Source of the DNA: Doryteuthis pealeii
Lineage: Eukaryota > Mollusca > Cephalopoda > Myopsida > Loliginidae
Direction: 5' to 3'
DNA: 64,000 nt
NCBI GenBank assembly: GCA_023376005.1
Contig: CM042152.1
Span: forward strand, 79,592,417-79,656,416
Notes under the pieces: generated by a model
What the model was told of the DNA's origin: nothing
What the model saw: the letters and a program-made list of their open reading frames with translations, nothing else
Database searches by the model: none
Shown: positions 41,836 through 54,284 of the stretch, piece after piece
Layout of the letters: the number at the start of each line of letters is the position of its first letter
Position numbering within the stretch: the stretch's first letter is position 1
Position numbers and translations under genes: made by a program

Positions 41836-42139
41836 CCCAAATAACCTTTTGATCAATTGATATTTTTGTATAGTTATTTAAGGTTTTTTATGTTTTTTGT
41901 TTTTTTGCACCACAGTTATATGGTTTCAAGTATTCCTATCTAATACAAATAATTTGCACAGTTTTATGATTTCAATACAAATAATTATATGGCTTCAAGT
42001 AATTATTTCTATCTGATAATAGTCATTTGTTTGCACAGTTATATGGTTTCAAGTAACTAATAATAATCCTGACCAATCAATTATAGCTACAAGTAACTAT
42101 TCTTAATGTCATCAAGTCTTCCTATCTAATACAAATAAT

Positions 42140-42370
42140 TTTTGAATAGATGATTTTTACCCATAGATGGAACTGGGTCAGAGTGACTCTGAGAATAATG
42201 GCAATGAAATGTCACTCTACACTCCTCAAATCTCCAGAACTGTAGCCTCACCATCTGATTTCGTTTACTATCATACCCAAAACAATCATTTTTAGGAGTC
42301 AGAAGGACATACCATCAGTCTATTCTAAGCCCTGCCAACAAGGCAGAACTAAAGCTTTTGTTGGCTTATG
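42140..42370 (+). repeat. G-element copy, 5' part lost
   Basis: CCATAGATGGAACTGGGTCA, GAGTGACTCTGAGAATAATG, CACTCTACACTCCTCAAATC and TAGCCTCACCATCTGATTTC. Confidence 0.7.
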
Positions 42371-42444
42371 AGCAACTTTCATTTTTGACATAATATTCAA
42401 TAAATGTAACACATAAATGATTTCAATTTTTTTTTATATGGTAG

Positions 42445-42535
42445 TAAGTAAAGTCTGCAGAGTGGCCAGTATCAGCCGAACAGCAAGGAAGTCTATCCCC
42501 TTTTCACTAGTGCTAGTCCACAGAGATTATTTAAA
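42445..42535 (-). repeat. SINE-A 3'-end fragment
   Basis: GTAAAGTCTGCAGAGTGGCC, AGTATCAGCCGAACAGCAAG, TCCCCTTTTCACTAGTGCTA in plus orientation. The head is absent. Confidence 0.7.
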
Positions 42536-43084
42536 AATAAGCTAAATAGAATACTCCAAAGACACATGGCCAAAGCATTATCAGCTTTTAGAAGATTAAA
42601 TAAAAAAAATAAAAATCCTAAATGATTGCTTTAAAAGTTATTAAAAGATAACAGCTTGAAGGCAGATAAGAAACCAGATATTTACTTTCTTTAGTTACAT
42701 TGAGAAGAGAAAAAATATATTACAAATTAATCTTTAAGAATCTATTCATCAAATCAACAAAATCTCATGAAACATAGGATATCTCAGCAAGATATCAAAT
42801 TCTAAGATACTTTCTTTTTTAATGTCTTTAATTATATAGCTTATAAATTATATTCTAAAAATTCATTTCAGATCACGAAGACAATATCTCATTTGAATGT
42901 GTGTGTGTGTGTGTGTGTGTGTATATTAATGGATAATTTGCTATCTTTTTAATCTACTTCTGCTGAACAAATAGTTCAAAAACATTTCAGGGTACTGTTA
43001 TGATTTTATCTTAAAAAATAAGTAATGCTTTTAAATTCTAATCACACCACTACATAAAAAGTTAATGGATTCAGAATATGTCAC

Positions 43085-43335
43085 TGTTTGGCAGGGCAGC
43101 CTAATGTTGGTATCAGCCAGATAGCGAGAAAGTCTATCTCCTTTTCATTAGTGCTAGACCAAGGAGATTGTTTTTGCGTCTGAGGTGGAGTGCCATACCT
43201 ATCATCAGCGCCTTACTTTACTGTACAGATCCCTGTGCTACTCATACACTGAGTTGACAGGGGCCTGGTATTGAACCCGGAACCTTGTATTCTGAGCTGA
43301 TGCTCTACCAACTGAGCTAAACCAGTTAATCAGGG
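43085..43335 (-). repeat. SINE-A, full length
   Basis: Plus-strand words TGTTGGTATCAGCCAGATAG, TCATTAGTGCTAGACCAAGG, TCTGAGGTGGAGTGCCATAC, GAACCCGGAACCTTGTATTC (box B) and CTACCAACTGAGCTAAACCA (box A). Its head is where the giant palindrome begins (about 43300), so the other arm contains only the first bases of this SINE. Confidence 0.85.
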
Positions 43336-44649
43336 CTATAAATTTTTAATTATTATCAATTGTGTGCATGCAGTGGAACAAAGAATTCCCTATATATTAA
43401 AATTACTTTAAAATCAAGTTGCTGCAGTAATTTTTTCAACAGATGAACTGAACAGTTATCTTCATAAATATCAAAAATAAGAACAGAAAAAATAAAAATG
43501 AAAAAACATTTGTTTATATTTGATCTTAATTGTGCAAAATATTCTCAGAACACAAAAAAACTTAAAACCTAAATTTCACACTCTTCAATGTTTGACCAAA
43601 ATAAACTAATAATAAAATCCTTAATAAATCTACAATTAAAATCTCTTGAAAATTAAAAATATCTTTGGAGTTGAAGATGACAGATACAAAATGGCTCAAT
43701 ATTTATCAAATATGATGAATGGTTGACTGATAAGAATCTGAATTTTTTTTTAAATCTCAGAAGAAAAAAAAAAAAAAAAGAGATAGAGAATGTACAAATT
43801 AACCTCTTGAATATTATGCATTCAAATCTAATCCAAGTGTTACTAATCACGTCATAACCAAATAAGGTAAAAGTTAAATGCGGCAAACAAAACACAATCA
43901 GAGGAAAGGTTTAAAAAAACTGTAAATGATTCACAAATTCGGATTTCAAAAGTGGCCACAAAAATGTCTTAACATATTTTCAGAGTAAAAAAAAAGAAAA
44001 AAGAAAAACAGAAAGTTTTAAAACTAGAAAGCACAATGAATGCATCTCAGTTCTGTATGATCGTTTAGAGTTTGACTAAATTGGTTGAGATAGAAACGAG
44101 AGGGAACAAAACTTTCTCATGACTATAAAATAAAAATTAAAATTTCTGTTGGATGACAACCAAACAGAAAATATCATTATTGCTAGATTATTAACAGCTT
44201 CATAAATATTGACATAAAGAAATGCAAGTTAAATACAATCATCCAACAAAGGTAACACTGAACTCTTGTGGAGGAGACATCAACAAATCATCATGATGTC
44301 TTGTGAGCAAGGCAGTTGGGTCAGAGTCACAGAGTAATTAAGGAGTCACTAGAATTGGAATTGATAAACTATACAGACACTGACTCCAGTTGAATTTACA
44401 CTTTATATGATCCTAGTTTAGTCTCAGTAAAGTGATAATGCATACTCCTTATAAAGAGATTATTAAAAATCATAGTTTTATATTTATTTGTAGACCATAA
44501 GTTGGAGGTACTCAAAATAGAAGAGTCAGAGTCAGGGGTTTTGTGTTCGGACGCAACATCCATACTTATATAACAACTGTAAAAGTTTAGAGATTACTAG
44601 ATTAGTTATTCCAGTTTCTCTGAATGTTTGAGATGAGGCTTGATGATTA

Positions 44650-44872
44650 GTATTATCTGCCTTTTCGGACTATTGTCCCCATCTTCATTTGTTATTTGTA
44701 CATTTCGGCCGATATACCCTCCGGCCTTCTTCAGGTATTTCTTGTCGAGTTAAAGAAGGTTCCTGAGTCCGACAAGAAATACCTGAAGAAGGCCGAAGGG
44801 CATATCAGCTGAAACATTGTACAAATAACAATGAAGATGGGGACAATAGTTCAAATAACACAGATAATACTA
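44650..44872. repeat. Hairpin of two CTGAAGA-family repeats
   Basis: Left half: CTTTTCGGACTATTGTCCCC, TTTCGGCCGATATACCCTCC, GGCCTTCTTCAGGTATTTCT. Right half: AATACCTGAAGAAGGCCGAA, GGGCATATCAGCTGAAACAT, GGGGACAATAGTTC. Each half contains the CTGAAGA-A-GGCC...GAAA signature (44734-44703 in reverse, 44783-44814 forward). The centre reads GTCGAGTTAAAGAAGGTTCC. The mirror of this hairpin is at 56620-56860. Confidence 0.85.
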
Positions 44873-46864
44873 GTTATTCCAGGTTCTTAACTGTCCAATT
44901 GGTAGAGTCTAAGACAAAGATTATAAGAAAAGGGGATATTATTTCAAGATGGAAATGATCTTAAATTTGCAATTCTCTGAAACAAATCAAGCAGACAACA
45001 AAAGATAATGACAAGATTATCTACTGACCAAAGAGACCAAAATAAATACATGACTTAAATGATGTGTCACTGTCAGTTGGTATCTTTAAAATACAAAAAT
45101 AAAAAACATGTTCTTATTACAGCTAAGATATATTCAAAGTCATTCTCTTTTTTACTTTCAGATAAACATGGCCCTGAATAATGCAGAATAAAATGTAATG
45201 ATATAATTCATTGTTACAGGTTGACCCACAAAATATTGAAAACATTCAAAAAATTCATAACTTTCTTGTTTTTAATTTAATCTTTATATTATTTTTCTGA
45301 TAACCAAAGGAAATTGAAAATGTCAAGTTACAATGTTGAGAGGTTTATAAATTTCAAGAAAAAGAAAATTTTGATGGCAGAAAAATTTCAATTCAGAATT
45401 CAACTGACCTCCCATGCCTTTTGTGGGGTTATTTAAAGGGGGGTGTGTATATTTGAATAAGCTTAAGATATTGCTACAATCAAGAATAATATTCATGTAG
45501 AGATAAGAGGAGTGACCCTAGGAAACCTTGAGCAAAGTCATACAAAGGGGCTTGAATTAAGGTGCAACTTTGTATCCATGAAAATGGATGCAATCTACAA
45601 GATATCACATTTTCACAAATAGCTAAAAGTATATTTCCTTGAACCATATTTTAGCCCATAGAAACACTGATCTTTGATCCTTTGAGTCATAAAATATGAC
45701 TTATACTGAATTAGTATAACCAAAACTAATTGCTAAACAGATATATATCATTCTACTTGTTTGTATATATATTTTTTTATAACTGAGGATCAGAGTGTAG
45801 TATCTTCCTGATTATCTGCCATTCTGAACTGAAATCAGCTTTATTTTCTGGCCAAGAAACAAATTCATAATGTTAAGCAGGAAATAATTGGAAGAGGTGA
45901 AAAGAAAAGAAAGTATAAAAAGTCAGAGGCCAAAGGTAAGAAAGCTATGGGAGGTGGGGGGAAACAGGTGAAAGGAAAAAATAAAAGAGGAAGATAAAAT
46001 GCAGTAGAAAACATTTGTGTATTACTTATTCCTTTTTCACATATGAAACTAATTCAGGTTTACATAACATTTAAATGAATAAATATGGAGGGGCAATAAA
46101 GATGAAAGGGATAAGGGAGAGAATGAGAAGATACAGGCAAAGATTGAGAGAAGAGCCATGGATGAACTTATCAAAATAGTTTAAATTTTCTTCTTTGTAT
46201 AGTTATCTTCTTCCTTGTGAGTTTTTACTAAATGATAGCAAATCTCCTCAGATAACCAGGACTCTACTAAGTATCCTAGTTTATTTTAGTATATTTATGA
46301 GATGGGTGCAATAATATTTGTGCATTGTTTATTCCTTTTTTTTTTTTTTTCATATATGAAACTAATTCAAATTTGTATAACATTTAAATGAATATGGATG
46401 GGTAATAAAGATTGGAAGGGATAAGGGAGAGAATGGAAGATACAGGCAAAGATTGAGAAAAGAGAAGAGGAATGAAATAATGGATAATCTTAATAGTCAA
46501 TACCCATTCATTTTTATTGATTCAAATAGGAAATAAAAAAAGAAAAGAAAAACAGGAAACCGGTTTTTAAAAGATGATTAATAGGCATAAAGGTCATAAA
46601 GTGCAAAGAAAATATTTGTTGTAAAGTTATTAGTAAAAGTTTAAATAGAAATTACTTTTAAAGTCATGTGACTGTGAGGAAAAGTACAAAATCAAAATGA
46701 TCAGATATTCAAATAAAGATATGATTTGTGTATGAATGAGTTTGTAGAATGATTATCTCAAGTAGGAAATACACAACAGTCAAAATAAAGATAAGTTTAT
46801 GTACTTACTTAAAAGAATGTAGAAAAAAATTCAAAATACAAAATGTATCGATTAGTGATAATAG

Positions 46865-47118
46865 TTGTAGTAAAGTTGGCAGAGTGACCTATTGTTGATA
46901 TCAACCAGACAGCAAAGGAGTCTATCCCCTTTTCGTTAGTGCTAGACTAGGGGACTATTTTTGCTGAGGTAGAGAGCCACACCTACTATCAGCTCCCACT
47001 TTACTGCACATATCAGATTACTCAAGCTGTGCTACTCATGCGCTGAGTTGGCAAGGTCCAGCATTGAAATTGCGATTCCTAGGCAGACACTCTACCAACT
47101 AAGCTAAATTGATTTTTA
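46865..47118 (-). repeat. SINE-A copy
   Basis: Plus-strand words GTTGGCAGAGTGACCTATTG, CCCTTTTCGTTAGTGCTAGA, TACTATCAGCTCCCACTTTA, ACTCATGCGCTGAGTTGGCA and CTACCAACTAAGCTAAATTG. It mirrors 54285-54545. Confidence 0.8.
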
Positions 47119-47239
47119 AAATGTTTTAAAAATTTAAAAATTTAAAATTAAAAAATAATCTTATTTGGTTATTTATCAAATATCTAATTTTGTATATTCA
47201 TAAAAACAAGCAAAGCATAGAAGATAAAACTAAAGAGAA

Positions 47240-47362
47240 ATTGGTTGGTTGGTTGGTTTTACAGCATGCCAAATCTTGTTGGGTTTCTTTTGTTTTATTT
47301 TACGGCATATCAAACTCAGTGGATCATTTAATACCAACAAAGTTTTGAAATAAATTCATTCA

Positions 47363-47393
<31 letters not shown>

Positions 47394-47775
47394 AACACAT
47401 TTTTTCTATTTAACCCATAGATGGGACCCTAACAGGTACTACCATGCCGGGTCAGAGTGGACCTGGGAGCAATGGTGATGAAGGGGTGATCCACATTCCC
47501 CAAACCTCCAGAACTGGAACCTCACCATCAGTTAGAGCTTAACGTCACACCAGAAAAGGAAGACCCTCAGTCACCACCTTCTAGCACCCATGTAATAAAA
47601 AGGCTTGTTATAAGGGCAATAGTGTTGGGTCAATCATATAGGTGCTAGGGCTTGACATGACCAGCTGATTGATCAGAGGGGGCCTCTTCGACCACCCAAA
47701 GTTGAGTGTTACATGTCATGGACACCTTGTTGGATTATTCAATGCCAAAAGTCAGTTTTTTTTTTTCTTTCTTGC
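47240..47775 (+). repeat. G-element, near full length
   Basis: GGTTGGTTGGTTGGTTTTAC, a double 5' module (TTTTACGGCATATCAAACTC), T run, ACCCATAGATGGGACCCTAA, CGGGTCAGAGTGGACCTGGG, CATTCCCCAAACCTCCAGAA, AATCATATAGGTGCTAGGGC, TTGATCAGAGGGGGCCTCTT and GTTACATGTCATGGACACC. It mirrors 53600-54140. Confidence 0.85.
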
Positions 47776-47999
47776 CAACAATTTTATGGTTTCAAGTAAC
47801 TAATGATAATGATTATTTCCAGATGATTATAGCTTCAACTAATTATTGTTAATACAAATAATTTACAAAGTTACATGGAGATTACTCTTTATTGTTGTTC
47901 ATAATATGTGCTGTTCCCTCGTTGCTGTAGAGGTAACACTGAGTAACCAAAATTAAGATGAAGAAAAATTCTAGTTAAAAATTAATAATTATTAGACAA

Positions 48000-48105
48000 A
48001 TCTTCTTATAATGGAGATTATGTAACTGTCTGTCTGTAACCAAAACTACGTCACTGTATTACATCATAATACTCTTGGAAATGCATATGTTTATCAATGA
48101 ATATT
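48000..48105 (+). repeat. R400 5'-end fragments
   Basis: TATAATGGAGATTATGTAAC and CTGTAACCAAAACTACGTCA match the first 80 bases of R400. A second such fragment is at 49686-49760 (TATAATGGAGATTATCTGTA). Mirror pieces lie near 51590-51640 and 53280-53360. Confidence 0.6.
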
Positions 48106-48234
48106 TAGTTCATATTCAAAATCATTAATACATTGAATAAATCTTTTTTATTACCAATTGTTTTTTATGAAATTCTAGGGTCTTTCTCTAAAAGATTTGC
48201 GGTAAAAGTGATTATCTATATCAATTGTTAATGG

Positions 48235-48475
48235 TTTGGTTTATTTGTTTAATAGCATATCACCTTTTGTAGGTTATTTAATGCCAAGCCATCCTTGTAT
48301 AAGAACAGTTAGTAGTACTATTTAACCTATAACTGGGGGGAATAAACAGGTTTATTACCTCTTCCAGAGTATTAGTCCAAAAGTGAACATAATAGTGAGA
48401 CTGGGAATTTGAAACTCATTACATATGATCTCATGTCCAGCTATGTTATGCAGGTATACCATAGGAACTCCCCTA
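48235..48475 (-). repeat. SINE-C copy
   Basis: Tail at the left (TAGCATATCACCTTTTGTAG, TTATTTAATGCCAAGCCATC, CTTGTATAAGAACAG), body CTATTTAACCTATAACTGGG and AGAGTATTAGTCCAAAAGTG, and tRNA-like head near ATGCAGGTATACCATAGGAA. The mirror in the other arm is 52900-53140. Confidence 0.7.
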
Positions 48476-48499
48476 ATGTTAATGATAAACAAAAGATTA

Positions 48500-48590
48500 T
48501 ACACACACACACACATATATATATATACACACATATATATATAATATATATATATATATTATATATACATTACACACACATAAAGTTAGA
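48500..48590. repeat. (CA)n-(TA)n microsatellite
   Basis: CA, TA and mixed dinucleotide runs. The mirror is 52775-52870. Confidence 0.85.
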
Positions 48591-50235
48591 TTGAAATTTG
48601 TGCTAAAGAATAAAAAATAAGATAAAACGAAAATACTATTTTTTAAATGAGGGCGCTGACTGTGTGCGGCTCTAAGGTATAACTTATTTTTAGCTTATAG
48701 GCTTTAGTCTTTCTCTTAAAAACAAGGCGTTTCCAAAACCGATCCCAATATGGTTATAGCACCTCTTACTATTCTTCTACAAGGATGGTTTTGGCATTTA
48801 AATAACCTATGAAGATTGATGTGCCATTAAAAACAAAGAAACCAAATCAAACTTGTAAAGCCAGAGGTCACATCTTGGACCCTGACAATTTTTACCATGT
48901 CCTGCCAACAACTTTAAGTATTTTTTTCCAGCCTTATGGCCAGACAGTTATATGGACTTTTCTGTTGACTTAAACAAAAACATGTAACAACAACATTTTA
49001 TAAGGCGGACAAGAATCACCATCTTGCCCTACTAGCACTAGGTTTTGACTGATTTAACTCTAAATCTTACTTTCCCTGATTCATGTGGACTCTCATTTAG
49101 AGTCCATTTTGGTGACTCTGGGTTAAGATTGGCAAATTTTAACTCTGGTGATTTTCCAAAACCATTAAATTTAAATTTCTAAAATTTACACTTTTCATTA
49201 CACAAATGATGTGCTATTACCTATTTGATTTATGTAATCAGTGTGAGGACTTGGACTAAATTATCTTCCATACAACCAAGCATTCCAATAAGCCCAAAAG
49301 AATTTTTTCAAATTTTAAACACATTTTGATTGGTGGATTTGGATTTGTCTGTGGTACAAAACCTATTTTGGTGGTGAACCCAAAACATTTTCAAAGTGAA
49401 TTACATTAACATCAAAAATACCAAACAAATTTATCTGGCATGAGCATTTTGAAGTTTATTCTGATAATTGGCTCCTCAAACATGAAACTTCAATAAAGCG
49501 CCATTTTAAAATTAAAAAATATTACTTTTCCATTATTTCTCATTTAATCTGTTTTTGTTGTTTCTGCTCATTTTTATTTCGTTCTACTTAATTGTGATCA
49601 CAAATTGGATATTTGTAATTTCTTTCAAGTGAATTGTAAAATCTCTTTCCAAAGAGAAATCAAAACTGAAAAGCCTGCTTTGTATCTTCTTATTATAATG
49701 GAGATTATCTGTAATGTATGTCTGAAACCGAAAACTATGTTCACGGTTCTCCTTTAGTTATTCACGTTTATATTCAATTGATTATTGAATTATCGTTAGG
49801 GTTTTCATAACCTGCCCAGCGGTGGTTCACTGGAGTTGAGTGACAGCAGTCTCCTTAGTCTCCAGGACTCTTTCTAGAGTATTTCTAGCCAATCTTAAAA
49901 CAGTGCTGTGTTTATTGATGGTCTCAATTCTTCCTCTTTAATATTTCTAATTCTACCCACAATTTTTCTCAGCTTTTGAGCTTTCCAAGAGCACCAATTA
50001 CAATTGAGTACGACTTTCACGTTCAATTTCCAAAATTTCCTTCAGTTCTCTGGCAAGGCCTAGTTTAGTTAATTTGCTAATTTTTTTCTGAAACCTTTAT
50101 CAGGCTTTGTAGTGAACCAGAAGTTATCACTACGGAGGTTTAAAAGTCAAATGATTCGAAAAAATAATGTTACTGCGCAAGCGGGGATTGCGTAGCCTGT
50201 AAAAAGAAAAGTTGAAATAATAAAAAATATTAATT

Positions 50236-50325
50236 TTCAACCAATCAGAGACGTCATGCCTAAAAGAAGTTTATCAAATAGAACCCCTTTTTGGATTTCC
50301 TACCAAAGAGCATAAATAACCAACT
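50236..50325 (+). promoter_or_regulatory. Promoter-like cluster near palindrome centre
   Basis: CCAAT at 50241-50245 (in AACCAATCAGAG), a CRE-type half site ACGTCA at 50251-50256, and a TATA-like CATAAATA at 50311-50318 are spaced as in an animal pol II promoter. The opposite arm carries a mirror version near 51000-51085 with one extra base breaking the ACGTCA spacing. No exon follows before the palindrome centre, so the promoter call is tentative. Confidence 0.25.
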
Positions 50326-50415
50326 TTTGGATACCAAGTCAAGAAAGCATCTAACTTGCCTAGCGAATTCACCGTTTAAGAACATTTTGCATTACATGCT
50401 GAAGACGAACTAACT

Positions 50416-50417
<2 letters not shown>

Positions 50418-50449
<32 letters not shown>

Positions 50450-50452
50450 ATA
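50418..50452. repeat. (CT)n microsatellite
   Basis: About 15 CT units. The mirror in the right arm is a much more broken GA-rich tract at 50845-50880. Confidence 0.85.
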
Positions 50453-52784
50453 ATCCACCTTCAGAGATAAAATTAGATTCATATCAAACTTATGCTATGA
50501 CTGCTGTTTTGGGTTGGACTTTGAACTTCAACCCTTTCTTTACACTAGAGATTTGTTACATCTCTGTCTTCTATTTACATTGAACTTTTTCAAAAAAACA
50601 AGAACTCACAATTAAAACAAAACAAAATTGTATTAACGAAGTTTTACAAAAGCGTAGTACAGAATACGGGCAAAGTTCTGTTTAAAAGTTTCTTTTTGAA
50701 AAGTCAATTGTAAAAATAGAAGCAGAGATTGTATAATCATCTAAGCTGATAAAGAAAGGGTTGAAGTTTCAAAATCAACCAGAAACAGCAGTCAAGCATA
50801 AGTTGAATGAATCTAATGTTTATCTCTGAAAAGGTTGGTTATTTAGAGAGAGAGGAGAGAGAGGAGGAGAGCAGAGAGGATATAGTTAGTTTCTTACTTT
50901 TCAGCATGTATTTGCAAAAGTTCTTAAAACAGGTGACGTGAAATTGCTTAGGGCAAGTTTAAGATCTTTTCTGACCTTGGTATCCAAAAAGTGGTTATTT
51001 ATGCTCGTTGGGTAGGATTTCAAAAAAGGGGTCTATTTTGATAAACTTCTTTTTTAGGCATGACGTTCTCTGATTGGTTTGTAAAATTTAATATTTTTAT
51101 TATTCAACTTTTCTTTTTACAGGCTTACGCAATCGCTTGCGCCAGAACATTTATTTTTTCATCATTTGACTTTTAACCTCCGTAGTGATAACTTCTGGAT
51201 TCACTAACGAAATTGATAAGGTTTTCAGAAAAAATTAGCAATAACTTAAACTGGACTCTTGCCCAGAGAACTGAGGAAATTTGGGAAATTTTGAACGCTT
51301 GAAGTCGTACCAATTGTAATTGGTTGCTCTTGGGAAAGCCCAAAGCTCAAGAAAATAATGTGGGACCGTGATTAGAAATAAGAGGAAGAATTGAGGGACC
51401 CATCCAAACAACAGCATCTGTTAAGATTGGCCTAGAATACTCAGAAGAGTCCTGGAGAACTAAGGAGACTTGCTGTCACTCAACCTTTCCAGTGAACCAC
51501 CTGCTAGGGCAGGTATGAAAAACCTAATCGATTATTTCAAAATAATCATTGAGAATTATAACGTGAATACAGCTAGGGAACCGTGACATTAGTTTCGGTT
51601 ACAGGACAACATACAGATAATCTCATTATAATAGAGATTACGAAAAAAGCAGGCTTTTCATGTTTTTGAATTTTCTCTTTTGAAGGAGATTTACAAATTC
51701 ACTGAAAGAAATACAAATAATCCAATTTGTGATTCACATTTAAGTAGAAGAATAAAAATGAGCAGATACACAAAACAGATAATGAGAATTATGGAAAGTA
51801 ATTTTTTTAATTTTTAAAAAATGGCGCTTTATTTGAGTTTCATGTTTTGAGGAGCCAATTATTCAGAATAAACTTTCAAATCTTCATCAGATAATTTGTG
51901 GTATTTGATTTAATGTAATTCAACTTTGGGGAAAATGTTTGTTTTCACACCAAATAGGTTTGTACCGACAGACAAATCCCAAATCCCACCAATTCAAAAT
52001 GTTTAAATTTGAAGATTTCTTGGGCTATATGGAATGGCTTGGTTGTATGGAAGATAATTTAGCATCGTCAGTGTACCTTCACACTGTTACGATAATCAAT
52101 ACAGCGGTCTATAGCCACATCAGTTGTGTAATGAAGTGTATGTTTAGAATTTTAAAATTAATGGTTTTATTGGAAAAATCACCAAGAGTTTAAAAATTTG
52201 CCAATCTTGAACCAGAGTCATTCCAAAAATGGGACTCTAATGAGAGAGAGATAGTCACATAGGATCAGGGAGAAGGAAGATTTAGGTAAAATCAGGTTCA
52301 AACTTAGTGCCTATAGGGGCAAGATGGTTGTGATTCTGTCCCTTATAAAAATGTGTTTTAACATGTGTTGTTTAGTCAACAGAAGTCCATATTTAACTGT
52401 TGGCCATAAGGCTGGTGGAAAAAAAATACTAAAGTTGTTGCAGGGACAGTAAAAACTTTCAAGGGTCAAGATGTGACCTCTGGGCTACAGTTTGAATTTG
52501 CGTTTCTTTGTTTAATGGCACATTCAATCTTCATAGGTTATTTAATGGCCAAACCATCCTTGAGAAGAAATAGTAGAAGGGTGCTTTATTAAACCATTAG
52601 TTTGGATCGGTTTGGCAAACCCTTGTTTTAAGAGAAAGGACCTAAGCTATAAGCTAAATAAGTTATACCTTAGAAAGCCGCACCACAGTCAGCGCCTCAT
52701 AAAAAATGTATTTTTCGTTTTATCATTATTTTTTTTTCTTTAGCAACCCAAAATTTCAACTCTAAACTTTATGTTGTGTGTATG

Positions 52785-52820
<36 letters not shown>

Positions 52821-52899
52821 GTGGATCTACGGCTCTTCATATATATATTATATGTGTGTGTGTGTGTATAATCCTTTTGTTTATTCATTAAACATTAGG

Positions 52900-53145
52900 G
52901 GAGTTCCATATGGTATACTGGCTACATGCTGGGACCCATGAGAATCATAGTTAAATGAGTTCAAATTTCCAAGTCTCACTAATTATGTTCACTTTTTGGA
53001 CTAATACTCTTGGGAAGGTATTAAAACCTGTTATTCCCCCAGTTATTTAGTTAAATATACCACTTACTGTTCTTATACAAGATGGCTTTGGCATTAAATA
53101 AACATACAAAGGTTTGATATTGCTATTAAACAAATTAAACCAAAC
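52900..53145 (+). repeat. SINE-C copy (mirror of 48235-48475)
   Basis: ATGGTATACTGGCTACATGC, GAGTTCAAATTTCCAAGTCT, GGACTAATACTCTTGGGAAG, GTTATTTAGTTAAATATACC and GATGGCTTTGGCATTAAATA. Confidence 0.7.
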
Positions 53146-53599
53146 CATTAACATTGATATAGATAATCACTTTTTACCGAAATTCTTTTAGGAAAGACCT
53201 GGATTTTCATAAAAACAATTGAATAAAAAAGATTTATTTGCATGATTAAATGATTTTGAATATAAACTTAAATATTCATTTATTTCCAGAGGGTATTATG
53301 ATGTAAACAGTGGACGTATCGTTAAACAACAGTACATAATTCTCCATTTATAAGAACGATTTGTTAATAAATTATTAATTTTTAACGTTAGAATTTTTCT
53401 TCATCTTAATTTTGGTTACTCAGTTGTTACCTCTCGGCAACGAGGAACAGCACATATTATGAAGACAACAATAAAGAGTAATCGCCATGTAACTTTTGTA
53501 AATTATTTGTATAACAATAATTAGTTGAAAGCTAAATCATCTTTTTGGAAATATTCTTATCATTAGTTACTTGAAACCATTAAAATTGTTTGGCAAGAA

Positions 53600-53982
53600 A
53601 GAAAAAACAAACAAAACTGACTTTTTGCACTTGAATATCCAACAAGGTGTCCATGAACATGCACACTCAACTTTGGGGGTCGAAGAGGCCCCCTCTGATC
53701 CAATCAGCTGGTCATGTCAAGCCCCATCACCTATATGATTGACCCAACACTATGCCCTTATAACAAGCCTTTTATTACATGCGTGCTAGAGGTGGTGGCT
53801 GAGGGTCTTCCTTTTCTGGGTGTGACGTTAAGCTCTAACTGAGTTGGTGAGGTTCCAGTTCTGGAGGTTGGGGAATGTGCGATCACCCCTTCATCATCCA
53901 TTTCTCCCAGGTCCACTCTGACCCGGCATGATAGTACTGTTAGGGTTCCCATCATTGGGTTAAATAGAAAAAAATGTGGTTT

Positions 53983-54025
<43 letters not shown>

Positions 54026-54145
54026 AATTTATTCCAAATTTGTTGGTATTAAATGATCACTGACGTTTGATTATGCCGTAAAATAAAACAAAAAGAAAAC
54101 CCCAACAAGATTTGGCATGCTTTTAAAACCAACCAAACCCAACCA
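53600..54145 (-). repeat. G-element (mirror of 47240-47775)
   Basis: GGTCGAAGAGGCCCCCTCTG, AGCTGGTCATGTCAAGCCCC, TGGCTGAGGGTCTTCC, AGGTCCACTCTGACCCGGCA, the A run at 53985-54015 and ACGTTTGATTATGCCGTAAA. Confidence 0.85.
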
Positions 54146-54284
54146 ATTTCTCTTTAGTTTTATCTTCTATTGCTTCGGCTTGTTTTTTTATGAATATCAA
54201 AATTAGATATTTGATAAATAACCAAATTTAAGATTATTTTTAATTTATTTTTTAAATTTTTAAAAACAATTTAAAAATCCACAT

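Larger units (their letters stand above)
43300..50640. repeat. Left arm of giant palindrome (inverted repeat 2)
   Basis: The arm is mirrored by 50645-58212 with no spacer. Corresponding landmarks include TAATCAGGGCTATA (43328) with TATAGCCCTGATTA (58168), the hairpin repeats at 44650 and 56620, SINE-A at 46869 and 54285, G-element at 47245 and 53600, SINE-C at 48235 and 52900, and CT/GA tracts at 50421 and 50845. It contains no gene I can support. The large remaining stretches (43340-44650, 44875-46865, 48480-50200) are AT-rich unique sequence. Confidence 0.9.

Noticed and set aside
7546..44814. Complete hammerhead ribozymes
   Set aside because: CTGANGA and GAAA are present, but an extra base precedes stem II and I could not find paired stems I and III at the loci tested (15164 and 32030). 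Reported only as a motif.
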